Source: Polydactylus sextarius
Lineage: Eukaryota; Chordata; Actinopteri; Polynemidae
NCBI GenBank assembly: GCA_016801845.1
Contig: CM028907.1
Span: 24,611,950 to 24,675,949, forward strand
Length of the DNA: 64,000 bases
Direction of reading: 5' to 3'
The notes beneath the pieces are model-generated. The model did no database searches. It was not told the DNA's origin and saw only the letters and a program-made list of their open reading frames with translations. Position numbers and translations under genes: made by a program. Positions 46,701 through 61,700 of the stretch are shown one piece after another (the stretch's first letter is position 1; each line of letters opens with the position of its first letter).

Positions 46701-49700
46701 GTGCGATTTGTCACCACGGCATCAATCATCTTCCGGGGGTTGTTGACACTAGACACAGTCAGCTTACCTAAAGAACCTGCAAACTGAACTGTAAAAGACA
46801 TCATTATAAAAGCAATTCAAATCAAGTGTGTGATCATGTGATCTGAAGAAGTAACAATATTCTGATATATTCTGTTATTTACCTGGTCTGTAGGTGTGTT
46901 CTACCTTTGCAACCTGTGGTGTGATGAGTTTGGTGGTATGCTCCTTCTTGCTGCTGTCTCTCTCCCTCTCCTGACGTTTCTCCATCTTTTCATAATAATT
47001 CTATACACACAAACAGACACAGCCGGTGATCCTCAACCAACTTTAAAACAGAGTACACAATTTTTGTGTAAGCATGCATGCAGGTGGAACTCTGCCGTGT
47101 GTTGTGACATGTTGTCATTAAATAAGTGAGAGCTATTATGTTTGTATGTCCTCTCAGAGAACTCCTAACTAAGCCTAAAAAATCTTAGCATGAACCTTAG
47201 CTTAGGAGTGATTCAGGAAGTTTCTGAGAGCCACTCTGAACAAGCAGAAGACAGAAACTTTTATGTTAGTGAGGAGGTGTGGTTGACCCCGTTGCAAGGT
47301 ATGACACAGTCTTCTAAAAGCTGTGATTGGTTGTTACAAAAAGGAAAAACATTAGTCAATGTTCAGCATTTGGAAATCTGTAGATTTTATATAAGAAGAC
47401 CAGTTTTACTACACACTGGTTTGAAAGTATATCTGGAAATTTGACATAAAATGCCATTACATTATAATTAAGGATGTCCGATAATGACTTTTGACCAGCA
47501 TTTTTGGTCGTACGTCAAGGGCTGCTAATCTACAGGCTTTATGGACCGGTTAGTCTAATGTATAAATAAAAAATAAAAGTGTCGGGACTGTCGTGACTAT
47601 GGCCGTAGACTGGACTGGACTGCACACACACACACACACACTACACAGTTAATAATAACATGATGAAGCGGTCGCAGAGAAAGCAATCGGTAAAGTCCGT
47701 CCCACCCCTCTGAAGTGCCATTTTTAAAACCCAGAAGCGTATCAATAAATTGTTTCTATAAACAGAATCTAAGAAACGAACAAATCAACACAGTCGCAAG
47801 ATCATTGCAGGGTTTTACATGTAATGATCAATGTGTGGCACCACAGAATCAACACTGACACTACAAATTAATTAATTAATTTTTTCCAACAACTTTAAAA
47901 ACAAACTTGGACACCCCTAATTATAATCAATTATGGTCTGCAACTAAATTGATATTTAATCGTTCATGTCTGCGTCTTCATGATTAATTTCAACACCCCT
48001 ACAATATAGTGGTGAGCGATATGGCCTAAAATTCATATCGCGAACTGTAGATGGTAGATGGTATACACTCACCGGCCACTTTATTAGGCACACCTGTCCA
48101 ACTGCTTGTTAACGCAAATTTCTAATTAGCCAATCACATGGCAGCAACTCAATGCATTTAGGCATATAGACATGGTCAAGACGATCTGCTGCAGTTCAAA
48201 CCGAGCATCAGAATGGGGAAGAAAGGTGATTTAAGTGACTTTGAATGTGTCATGGTTGTTGGTGCCAGACGGGCTGGTCTGAGTATTATGCACAACCATC
48301 TCTAGGGTTTACAGAGAATGGTCTGAAAAAGAGAAAATATCCAGTGAGCGGCAGTTCTGTGGGCGAAAATGCCTTGTTGATGCCAGAGGTCAGAGGAGAA
48401 TGGCCAGACTGGTTCGAGCTGATAAAAAGGCAACAGTAACTCAAATAACCACTCGTTACAACCAAGGTATGCAGAAGAGCATATCTGAACACACAACACA
48501 TCAAACCTTGAGGCAAATGGGCTACAGCAGCAAAAGACCACACCGGGTGCCACTCCTGTCAGCTAAGAACAGGAAACTGAGGCTACAATTCGCAGAGGTT
48601 CACCGAAATTGGACAATAGAAGATTGGAAAAACGTTGCCTGGTCTGATGAGTCTTGATGACCTGTAGTAGCAAGCATGCATCATCTTGGAGTGTTTTTTA
48701 TCATTATTTGTTGCCAATTTTTGTCTTTAATGATAGAGACAGTGTAGAGAGAGAGGAATGGAGAAGGGGCACACACAGGACAGCTTGTCTGCGTCAGGAC
48801 TCGGCAACTCCACAGCATATATGCCGCTACGCAGGTGGCCCATAGGAGGTAGTTAACATCTGTGCAAGCATTAGCATTATGGCTATCAACCACTTGGTAG
48901 CCGTAATGCACGGAGGATAGTTATCACCGGCTCAATTTTGAAAGTATAGCGGGGTGCCACGGTCTCGTCAATGTATGAGAAACACTGTCTTCTTCTGCTG
49001 TTTGCCAACTTGCTCAACGTTTGAGTCGCTGATTTCTAACAGGTCTTGGTGTCGCAGTCGCATCTCTCCAGGTCACTGGTGTGTGAGTGAGAAGAAGAAG
49101 CTCTGACTCGCTATGGGAAAAGACTGTTTGACGCTACCTGTTAGTTTAGACCCCCAGGTCTCCGGACCCTGAATTTAAGACGACCCGTTTTTTTTTTTTT
49201 TTTCTTTCAGAATTTTTTCTAGGGAAAAATTACTGTCTTATATTTTTACTTTGAACTCAAGGATGGTTTCATGAGTAAAAAAACAGACAACAGTGTTTAA
49301 TGTGTGTGTGTAAACCTTAAACACTACATGATAGCCAGGAGAGAAAGTTTGACATAGAGCAGGAACTGGCACACATTTTTGGGCAAAATATTTTCATTGG
49401 TTATCAACAGACATACAACAGACAGACAACCCTGTGGCTAAAAGTGTTATGAAACTTAAGTGAGTGTGTGGAAATGCCAAGGATCTGTGATTTATTTTAG
49501 TTATAATGAACTGTATAAATCTGAGGCAGTAATAAAGCAGGTTGTCCATTACTTGGAAGGTCAGTGGTAGAGATACAGATTTACCGATTTCATTCTTAAA
49601 TAAGGTATTATGCTTATACCATAGACAGACTAGTGTATCTAGCACGGAACTAAAACAATGCTGTAGCAGCAGTGTAGCTGCTTATCATTTTCAGGAGGTC

Positions 49701-52700
49701 TAAATCATTATGGAAGTATTTTTGGTACACCGAAAAGGCAGTTTGAGTTTTCAGAGCAACATAAACAAGCAAATCGGTGTATAAAAGTCTATGAAAGGAA
49801 AAAGGATCATCCACAGAAAGCCTGCAGTCTGAACATTTAACATTACATTACTTATCCAGTTACATTGCTTCCGCCTGTCTGTATTGAACAAATATGTTCA
49901 GGCTTTGTAAGTATACATTTAAATGTAACATCAAGAGCATTTCAATTATTAATAAGACTGCATGGGATGGTCCCATTTCAAATTTTTTTTAACAAAAACA
50001 TCAAACAATGGGGCGCTATCAAGCAGGCCATGAAGTAAGCAACGTTTTAGGAAGCTCTGCCAAACTCAAATTTAAATCCTATATTTCCAGCAGTTAATAC
50101 AGTGGTCACAGATGTTTGAAGACGTACATGTGACCTTGGTGAAATTTTATTCGATATTTTGCTAAAGGCGAAGAACCCTGCAACAGTTCTCTTACACTCC
50201 TGGGCGAAACACGGCTAACACCAAACAAGCTAGCATGGTTGATGTTAAGGCCAAACTTCTTGCCTCACTAAAAGACGCCCTCTCAACATCAATCAGGTCG
50301 GAACTGAAAGATGTTGTTGCTGGTGAATTCAACGCTGTGAAAAGTGAAATTCAGGCGGTCATGAACAGTGTTTCTCAACTTCGCACTGACCTAGCATCGA
50401 TGACAACTAAAGTGTCTGATATGGAACACAGCCTGACGACATGCTCGAATGATGTAACAGATGACCAAACCACAGTTGGAAAACTTCAATCAGAAGTGTC
50501 GGATCTGGAGCAAAAATGTATGGACATGGAAGGGAGAATGAGGAGAACATATATGCGAATATTGAGTGGGCGCTTCATCTTTTGTCACACAGCTACTTAA
50601 AGAAGTGTTCAACATGGATAAATATGCGTTGGTTGATAGATTGCATCGAGCCCCCCAACCAGCGAAAGCCAAGGGGAAACCTTGTGCCATAATCGCAAAA
50701 CTGCAATATCATCAGGACTGTGTGGATATACTTCGCCGGACGAGGCAAGCAGGTGATGGCCAGAGATACGGACAACTACTTATTTCCATATTCCCAGATT
50801 ATCCTCCCTCTTGCATGGGCAAAATCCGCGTTTAATTATGTTAAACAATTGCTAAAACGTTGTGCTGATGTTAGTTTTGAAGTTATGTAGCCCGCCAAGC
50901 TCCACATCACTATCCAAAAACTAGGAGACTCTTTTTGGATCGAAGCCAAGCGATGTCCTATGTGAAATTGAACATCATCATGAAAGAGAGACCCGCGTCT
51001 GACTGACAGTTTGCATTGACTAATTTGTCTCACTGATGACTCATTGATGAGCAACTAATGAATTTAGCCTAATTGAAAGTAGCCATGAACTAAAAACTAC
51101 AGTTAAAATAGGCTGTTCGCCTTCAATTTTCAAGTTTGTCATGTCACTCGCCTAGACAATATGTCGAGTAGAAAGCGCCTTTTATTTTGTTATAACTTAC
51201 TTGGCAGAGCACCCTGGGATTTAATTGCACCATATGTTTATCTATTCTGTTTTTTAGACGTGTTTTTATTTTACTTATTCCAGTAAAGATCCATTGATAA
51301 TTTTGCATATGATGTTAAATGGTTAATACACTATTGAGAAGAGACACAGGATGTCCAGTAAATTTTATTAGCTGGAATGTCAAATCTTTAAATCACCCTG
51401 CTAAACGCAAGAAAGTACTATCACATTTCAACTAACTTAACATTTGAATAGCTTTTCTTCAAGAAACACATTTATGTATATGTGACCAATCCAGATGTAG
51501 AGGGACCTGGATAGGCCAATTATATCATTCCAACTTTAATAATAAATCAAGGGGCACAGCTATTCATAATCAATAAAAATGTCCCATTCGTAGTGTTAAA
51601 GGTGGAGGCAGCTAGCTCTGGAAGATATGTTATAGTTACAGGTATGAAACTCCTGTTATCCTAGCTAAAATATATGGAAGTTAATATTGAACCATCTCCA
51701 GTTTCCAGTATTTTTGGAGTAGCACCTGAAGAACTTGGCATAGGCAACTGGGGCAAAACAGTTATAGCATTTGCAACACTACTTGCCAGACGTATTATAT
51801 TAATGAAATGGAAAGACAAATCCCCACCTAAATTTGAACACTGGATTAATGATGCCATGCACACATCTGATACTTGAAGAAATTCGGTATCATATACAGG
51901 GTAGTAACCTTAAATTCTGTTATATCTGGCAACTTGTCCTTGCATTAGTTGAAAAAATGGATTCTAATGACATTGCAATGATATAAATCCTACTGCTGTC
52001 CATCTCTTTATTTATTTACTTTTATTCCCTTTTTCTTTTATCACTCATCATTTTTCTCATTATTTTTTTTTTCCTATTTGAATGGATTTGTAACTGTGTC
52101 AAGTATTACTCTGCACAATATAACATGTACCACTGAGACTGCTTTGAATCTGTTATGAATGTAATTTTTAAATTCTTTTTTATTATTTACAATTTTATTT
52201 ATTTCATTATTTTTTACTTTTAAATAGGTTGTGCGATATGGTTGAGTGGGAATGGTGGGTTGAGTGTTGTTGTATGTTTGTCTTATGCCAAAATATAATA
52301 AAAAGACCTAAGATAAAAAAAAAACAAACAAAAAACATCAAACATCAAACAAACAAACAAACCAGACCAACATAACAGACATGATGTTCTCAGGCCTCAT
52401 GTAAAATATTTGTGTATGTATAATATTTGTTAATAATATAATATGTGTAATAGTTTTACTTTTTAAAAAACATTACTTAAATTAATATTTAAATCAGTAA
52501 AAAAAAGTCTGGGTGACAGCTGATGTTAATGAAACATCCTTGATCTCAACAACCTTGATCTCTATTAATAGTACTGGTATTGCAAAATGCTGCTGATTCT
52601 AATAATACTGATGTAATTAAATATTAAAAATAAACTTAAGTAATTACTGTAAATCCAATGAATGTCAGCCCTGGTATGGATAATTTATTTAAGTGCTTCT

Positions 52701-55700
52701 TCCCTTTTAGCCACATACTAGTGGTGAGGGGAGATCACCAACTCTTCCTTGAAACACTTACAGCATGTTCATGTGTCTTTATAACAAACAAACAAAAAAA
52801 ACCAACCTGATAATAGTAGTCATCCAGGTAAGGGTCAGTACTTTGCAGCTGCATCATCTGGATCTTGGTGACCCATTCCTTCTCTTTCTGAGTCATCAGA
52901 TTACTGTAAGGGTCCCTGATGCGGCGGTCCCCTCCAGTCCTACCACGGTCACTACAGGAAAGTCAAGAGATGAAGCTGTAATGGTCTTCTCAGCTGTCTT
53001 GGAGAGACTGTCCAATAACTGAAGATGACAGCTGCCTTCACAAGTTTTCTGTTTTGTGTGACATTATACATTCAACCTGTCAAAGATACTATAAGAACCA
53101 TGTACTGTGCTCCTCTATCAATGCTTTGATTTACATTTTGATACAATACAATATGCAGCTGGGAAACCTTAGGTCCTGGCATTCAACTAAAGTTACTGAT
53201 GTGCACAACCTAAGCACATAGTGCAATGGCAAAGAAGCTCCAAAGTAACTGCTAAGAAATGATTCAAAGAGCTCATGGTATTAAAAGAATCTCCAAACTA
53301 TGCAGATCTCAATCTCAATTGACCATTAGTTGGATGTGTCAGAACAATGTTCCAGTGCCAGACAAAAGTGCAACCCCCAGAGGCCATGAGCACATGTCCT
53401 GATGAGTCACAGCTGTACACAACACCCACACTCAACCCACACCTATATCCTTACCCTCCTCTGCTCTGCATGCGCTGGGTGAGCATGCGGCGGTGCTGAG
53501 GGTGGAGGTGGGTAGTATTATGTCGGATGGTTGGTGTGTGGCTGGTGGGGCCATGAGGAGGAAGTGGGCCGATTCGGTGACCATGTAGGAGGAGGAGGGC
53601 CACCCAAAAATGGCCTGAAACCCCCACCACCACTTAACAATGGAGGTGCTGCTCCACCACAAGCAAAACCTGCCACCTGGAAAGAGACACATGATCACTG
53701 GGTGTGAGTCATATGATTTAATGGTGAACTGTTTTATAGAAACCAGGACTGTTGTGTCAGGAATAAAGCTTTTAGCACAAGTTCAAGCTTGAAAACAGTC
53801 AGCTTCATCTCACAGTGAGGGTCGCCTTCTTCACCATTACCTAATTATTTAATTGAATTATGTAGGCAGACTTTCCTGTTAGCTAATTGTCTTGGCTGAA
53901 GAAAATTTAAACCACCTCACTATGTTGTCTCTCTTTGCTGTAATCATAGTCTATAACAACTGCAACTTTGTTCCCTCTACCACACAACCCCTAATGTCAC
54001 AGCTGGTCACCTTTTCAGTGACAAAGCCTCAATTAATTATGTGTTTATGTTGTGTCTTGACTGGATCACTGTTTTGAGGTGCAATCTTAAAAGTTCTGCT
54101 TTCATAGGTTACAAGGTTTGTATGGTGCTGTGTGTATATATAATCCTGAGCCAGCTTCATAGCTCACAAAGGCCCTTTGCACAGAAATGGTTTAGATTTC
54201 TTTGGTTTTGATGGGTGTGAAGTGATTTTTCAGTAAAGCTGGACTGAGGACGTCTTACACTAACAGCAAATTGTAAATGACACAATTTATATATTGCTCC
54301 TCTAGTCTTCCTGTGACCACCTAAAGCATAACAGAAAACATACACCCATTCACACAACATCACTATACATTGTGCTTCTCTAATCTCATATATCTGAAAA
54401 TGGAAGTGAAGAATTATTAGAATTGTGTTATTCTCAGGTTTAGTCTGTGTGTGCATTTCAAACCTGTGAGTTAAGTAGCTGGGCCCGCTGAATCTGAGAC
54501 AGCACTGTGCCAACTCCAGGAGGGAATGGACCGCGACATAATGGAGAATTCTAAAAACGAACAACACATAATAACTTTTTTGAACCTCACAATACCCAGA
54601 GATAAGAAACATAATGAAACCCATAACATTTTGACTCTTACCTAACTCTTTGACAACCCCACCAATAAAAAAGCAATGTCTTATATTGATCTCCCCAAAT
54701 GATCGAGGTTTTACTTAATGGTTAAGTATTAAAATATGCTAAGCCACATGTTTAAGCAGGCAATTAAAGGGTTAAAAGGGAAACGTTTGCCATCTTTGAT
54801 AATAGGGGTGGACAGAGGCTACCACCTAGATAGATGAGTTAGAATAGAATAGACGTTGTACTTTATGATGTACTTCACAGTACATCATAAAGAAGATATA
54901 CTTTACAGATCCTGCCAGGGAAAGTATATGGCATCTGATAATGAAAAAGCATAAGGCAATATGTGGAAAAATCAATTTTTAGTTTTTTCAACTGCAAATA
55001 ATGTGAAGAATAATATTAACAAAACACTTTTTGTCATTTTTTCCCACTCATAGTAATAGCTGTGCAAATGATCATAAACAGGAATAAAGGTGCAGGTAGA
55101 TGTTTCTCTTTATTTGAAGGGCAGCACAAAAAAATATATCCTAATTTTTAAACAAAACCACATTTTCAATTCTTCAATTCTAAGACAGCCTCCTTTGGCT
55201 ATATTTTTAGCAACATTAAATTTTATGTTGACGTTCAAAATACAGTGCATCACATCAGCCATTTTCTTAAACCCAAGGCACGGAAACTGTGTTAGCTTTT
55301 CTTTCCAAGGTGCATATAATTTGACTTTCGATTGGCTGTGGCTATAAATTGGAGTTAAGTTTTTCGTTAGCTAGCATGCTGCTCTAGGATTAGTAATCTA
55401 GCCTGTAGGTCACAATTACTTAAACTCATTACTTAAAAGGCACAGGATGGCATTTGAGATGCTTGGTTTGATTTAACAGCTCACTGACCATGTTTTATGT
55501 TTCTAGGCAATCCCAGCTCACAGTAATGTCAAACAATTTGGCCAGAAAAAATTATCTAAGTTGAAGAGTATGGAGGAGAGGAAAAACTCACAGTTATATT
55601 GAGAAGGGCATTGGGTGACAGACGCTCAGGAAAAGGAGGTGGGTATCTGTGCTGGACTGGAGCTCTCACATGAACTGCTGTGGGATGGTGGGTCTACACA

Positions 55701-58700
55701 TGCACATTGAAACAGATGTGCACATACAGAAAATAGGTGATCTTTTATTAGGTGATTACTATTAGGTGAAGCAACATTGCAGCACAACATAGCAGAGTTA
55801 CTACAATAATAAATGAATCTACAAGCTGTTCTATGACAGGACTAACTGCCAACACCAGCTAAATAACATATCACTACATGACTTTAAAAAAAAAAGAAAT
55901 TTGCTGTTGTACATATTTCTGTTAAATCCTGATGTAAACTGAGATCTTCGAGTGGTGTCATAGAAAAGAAAAATGAAAGTGAGGGGGTAACAGAGGAAAA
56001 ATATCTGCATTAGGAATGTCACATACCAAGGAAATCTATAATCGTGACATCCCTAATCTTTATTAATAAAGAAATACTTAAGAGAAAATAACTTGTTTGC
56101 TACTCACCTGATGATTCAAAGTGTGGCTCATTGGCTGTTTGGGTGGGGTCCCAATAGGCATTGCCCGTACAGGAGGGGAGCCAATCACAGGAGAAGATGA
56201 GCGCGGAGGTGGGACCCTTTCTGACAAGTCTCGTTCTTCATCAATTCTACCTTGAGGTGGTAATTTAGGAAGGCCCACCTCTTTGATTATAGACATTAGT
56301 GGACTGTCCTGAAGAAGAAGAAGCCGTTAATAAAATGTAAAAAAAATAATAATAATACAAAAAGAATACATATGATTTGTTTAAAACAAGCCACTCAGCT
56401 CTGCCTTTTCCAGAATGAGCTGACTATAAAATATGGAGAAATAAAGAAAAAAGTTACCACTATGTTCTGGTCATACTATTCTCCTCTGGATTTATGGAAA
56501 CTGGTGCTAGAATGGTAATTAAAATAGACTGCACCTTTTGAGCACAGATCCAGTCTTTGAGACCAGTCAAAGTGCACTGCAGATTACATTTACCCATTCA
56601 CACACAGCTCGATATCTTGCACTTTTTTCTGACACGATCGATGCACTGCATGCAATTTAGGGTTACAGAACGCATCTTGTTCCATATTATAATCAAGTCA
56701 GTGCAAAACCATGACAGAAAAATTAGATTAGTCCTCTAATGATGATTGCATGATTTTTATAAGAAAAAAATTAAAGCATCCTTCTGGTGTCAGACCCTCT
56801 CCATCTGTCTGTCATCAACATCAACAGAAAACAACCAATTTTAATTGGCCATCTGATTCGTTGTGAGTCTTGTGTATTGTAGCAACAGAGATGCAAGATG
56901 TAAAGATAAAATTTTGTGAGGAGCAGGAGTGACTTCAGGAGAAGAAAAGAAGACTACAAAAATACAGAGTGGGAAAATATCTATGGGTAGAATGAAAGTG
57001 ATTCCCATTTTGTCATTAAGCACACAGCACACCATGCACACAACGAAATTTGACCTCTGCTTTTTTAACCCATCACATGTGAGCAGGGCTATACAGCTGT
57101 CGTCATGTTTCTCTGTTGGACACAAGGAGTCTGAGATCTCTAACTGCATTGACATAGAAACTATATTTATTGTTTTGCCCTGTTTGAAATAAAGTGTAAA
57201 AATAAAGAATTTCTATTAAAAATGTTTATATTACCGTCTTTTTCAGACTATAAGGCGCATCTAAAATCATTTAATTTTCTCCAAAATCAACAGTGCGCCT
57301 TATAATCCAGTGCGCCTTATGTATGACCTTTGGTTGTGTTTAATAAACCTCCAACCGATTTTATGTTGTACACATTACAGCTACCGTAGTCAGGAGCCTC
57401 GTGGAGTAATACGTTGGCCTACAGATAGGCCTACTATAATTCAACATACCGGTGACAGCAACGAGACTGACTCGGATAATGACGAGAGGGATCCGGGTAT
57501 GTTTGATGCCAAAATGTGTTACAACTGAACAACAGTTTTGTATTTTTGTGTTAGCCTACAACTGAACAACGTTGAGAGTTATTGTAAATTAGTTGAATAA
57601 AGTTCAACTTATCCAACACAGGTTTTGTTTCGCTTATTGCGCCTTATAATCCGATGCGCCTTTTGTGTGGACAATGACAGCAGATGACATGTTAATTGAT
57701 ACTGCGCCTTATAATCAGGTGCGCCTTATAGCCCGAAAAATACGGTACTGAAAATCAAAAACCTTATCAAGTATAAAACTTATAAAGTATAATCCCAATG
57801 TAAAATAAAACAAAAAAGTTGTTGCATTACTGAATTTTTTTTTTTTTTTTCCGTTTTATTTTTTAAGTATTGCCAGTGTAACAGTGTTCCTCCTGGATAA
57901 CTTGAATATCTGGCATTAATAAATATCAAAATTTTTTTTTCATATTCATATTATGTAAGCTGTTACATTAATTAGGAAATAAAAAAATAATTTGTTGTTG
58001 TGAATGTAAATTGAAAAAATAATAGCTAATTAATCATTTTAAAAAATCATCAGTTGGGACAGCCCTAATTCAGTTTCACTCCCAAAGACAGTGATATGCG
58101 GAAAGGAGAATCTGGTAGTCGGACTACTGTAGTTCCAATTAATGGACAGGTCACTCTACCTCCCCTTTTTGGGGGATATCAGCTGTTTGCCCAACCCTAA
58201 ATAAGGCAAGAACATAAGCACCAACCAAGGATATTACTGTGAACCATACACGCATACACAGATGTTAAGTATTTAAGAGAAGGATAGAGGAGCAAGTGTC
58301 CCTCACCTCAATGTGTGTAACCAGCCCAGAAGTCGCGCCGACAGGCCCAAAACCCATACTGTTTTCCCAGATACTGTGAGCATTCATCTGAGTGAAATTG
58401 AGACAATGAGAGCAATTCAATTTACACAGTAGGACTGTTCATAAATTAAGTTTAATGTCAAATTCATTTCACACCTTATTTTTCATCTTTTTACTGTCCA
58501 GCGTTTCCTTTAGGGTTTCTTTCAAGGTGCGGAGTGGGGGCAGGGGCAGGGCAACCCCCCACCCCAGCAAACATTTTTCACTTCCAATCTGATCCCGATG
58601 CCTGAATTTGGATATCTGGAAATCTGATACTGATACTATTCCAATACCAGAGCTCTGTTTGCTTTAATGAGGCTGTAATAAATTCCTCTCTACAGGCAAC

Positions 58701-61700
58701 TTTATACAAATGTATGCATGTATGTCCCAAAAGGCAACTCGAGGTTAGTATAAGGTCAGAAAAGGAAGTCTGTAACCAGGAAAAATCCCTTCCTGAAAAC
58801 AAATATGTGACTGTGAGGGTTTCAAATTGACTGTCAATATTTATTAGCATAAAGGGTATCCTTTTCTAACACTACCCCTCTCCAAACAAAATACAAAGGG
58901 CTGCTTTATCTGATCAGCACAAATTAAGTATACTGGCTCTTGTAGAAGCAACAAATAAAGGTTTTCAAATTTCAAATATTTGAAATAAAAGAAAAGTGCA
59001 ATAAGTGTAAACATCTTACACACAAACTAAATCAATAAAACAGTGTGGATCTGAACAGCACAAATCAATGCTTGCCTGCTAGCTGGCTGCAAACTGTGGA
59101 ATGAATTTTCTGAATGGAGGCACGTCTCTTTTTTCCAGCACGGTATCAGACTACATTAAAGCACAGACATTGCTCATGGATCAGAAATCTCTGCAGGTTG
59201 GAAGGTTGGATTGGAAATTTGCAATCCGTGAAATACTTTAATATTGGAACGCGATATGGATACAGGATCGGATCGGCCCAATCCCTGCTATAGGCTACAA
59301 AAGTTCTGAAGGCAAATATTAAACTGTGGCAGCCCAGAACAACAAATTTACATAGCGGACGCCCTAGTGTCTTTTAAATACTGGACTCTGTGATTGTAGA
59401 AAACGCTAAAAACTTGTCTTTTTTATTTTAAAGTCTTAGGCAAAATATTCCCTTCATGAATGCTGATACAGTAAAACACTTCCCAAGCAAGATTTTTTCC
59501 CCATTTGTCCAACTACATGATGTATATGAGGTTCCTGCATTCTACTTCAGCTCTACTCTGACAGCTTTTTAGTTATGAATTTTAACATTAAAATCCACGA
59601 CAGGGTGAGTGTTAGGAGAGTTGGTCAGTAATTACCCACTTGTACAGAATATGATAGAGATAAAAAGAAAAAAAAACTAACCTGACTCATTGGAGCAGAA
59701 CCTCTGCGCAGCAGCTGCTGCTGCTGTTGATAGCTCAGCATTGATGAATGAGGAGGACCTAAAGTACAGAGAAGATTTTAATAAACAGGACAAATAGGCT
59801 GTAACTGTGACAATACAGAATGAAACTGTAGCCCTTTTTCACAAAGAGATAGTGTTACAATAATATTAAAATAATACTAAAATTTCTAGAACAATGCCAC
59901 CTTTACTTTATACTTAACAAAACAAATCCTGCAAAATTCCACCCCACTGGGCGATTTTACATAGCATGTCAGCATTCCAAAATTAGAGGCATTACGTAAT
60001 TCATAATGAACATAATGAACCTTGTTCTGCATAGCCTCCTTTCTGATGGGAGGAGGGTGAACAAATTCTATGGTGGGCACGTAGGGTTCTTAAAGATACA
60101 TAATGCTCTACCGACAAATATTTTTTATGGAAGCAATGCCACTGTTGGTTATGTTTTGAGCTAATTTATCCACCCGTTATCATCGCCTTTCACAGCATTG
60201 TTCCAAAACCATGGGAAAGAGAGGATGGAGGATGTCAATATGCTCTTCACCATATTGCAGCCCACATGAGGTCAGTGGAGAAGTTCAGGCCTGGGTAGGG
60301 ATGAGTATCATTTAATGGTAGATTTTATTGGTACTATTGATCTTACTGGTCCAGTACCTTAAGGGCATTCTTATCAGTACTTTTGAAGAAAAAAAAAACA
60401 AATTAACAACATAATTAACATTTAATATTATAATAATTAACATAAATAACATTGATTTATTTGACAAATTACTATTATTATTTGACAACTTTGCCTTGAA
60501 TTTTTATCATTACTATCTATTTCAACCACGCCATTGAGGTAATTCAGAAAACAACCATCCCTCACTCCCGACCACTCGCTTGCTCATCATCTTTCTCCCT
60601 CTTAACGGCCCATCACCCAAGCAAAGTTTGTTCAGTAGCCCTCATAAAACACATCATGTAAGGTTAGCTTTAAGAAGGTTAACATTACAAGTGTACCATA
60701 TTGCATCACCCTAAGCTAGACACTAACACAACTTTGTCTTATCTATGATAAAATAAGCTTTTATTCATCCCACAGCAGAAAACTTCAGAAAAGTGCTGCC
60801 AGTGGTAGGACGAACCCATGCTCCTGAAGAGATAAGAGAAAAACAAAGCACTACGCTAACCTATAACCCCCAGGTGAAAATTGGGGTAGGTACTTTGTTT
60901 GGCCTTGAAAAGTTCTTGGGCAGGGCTTTACATTGACTTGGTGGTGACTGGTTGTAACTCAAGACGGTACAGGACACAGTCATCAAAGAAGCACCATTTT
61001 TAAAACCCAGCAGGAGAAAATTATCAATAAATACTTTCTATAAATAGAATCAAAGAAATGAACAAAGTCACACAGTTGAAACTGCCGCAAAATGATTGCA
61101 GGGGTTCCTATATAATGATCAATGTGTGGCAGTTGCCAAATTTATTTATTTTTCCCCAATGTTAAAGTCTGTCTGTCTCTCACACACACAGACACACACA
61201 AAGACACACACAGACATAGACACAAACACAGACACACACAAAGACACACATACACAGAGCCCCACTTTAATAATAACAGGAAGCAGTCGCAGAGAAGGCG
61301 ATCGGCAAAATCAGCCCATCCCACTGTTCCATCAGTGATCGGGGCTTTACCAGGGTACCAGGGCCTGGGCCAGTGAGAGGTCATTCCTGAAAAGTTCCCA
61401 GCCCCTAAACTTTACAAGGAAATTACGTGTTGTTTTATTTTTGTTTTTGGAACATCAAAAATATTACAAATTTGTGTGTTTGACCTGTGTGTAAAATGAC
61501 CCGGAAGTCCTAGGTGCTGGTTAATTTGAACTCTGCCCTATCAGTAGCTCTGTAGGTTAACTCTACTCCACTGTGGCCTGCCGGACTTTTCTTTGCACTT
61601 TCTGCTTATTTGCACAGTTTCGAGCCTCATCTTGTTACTTGTCATTCATGTATGTAACAAAAGGACCAGATCAGATTGCTTGTTTGCACATTTTCTACTA

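Larger units (their letters stand above)
47001..52806 (-). other. Large 5.8-kb patl1 intron filled with transposons
   Basis: This intron holds, in order, a hAT-like repeat (47468-47922), a truncated Tc1 (48060-48655), a sequence at 48860-48990 that matches 41520-41650 in another intron, and an L1 with target duplication (49994-52344). Between 49000 and 49990 I see only spacer. Confidence 0.8.
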
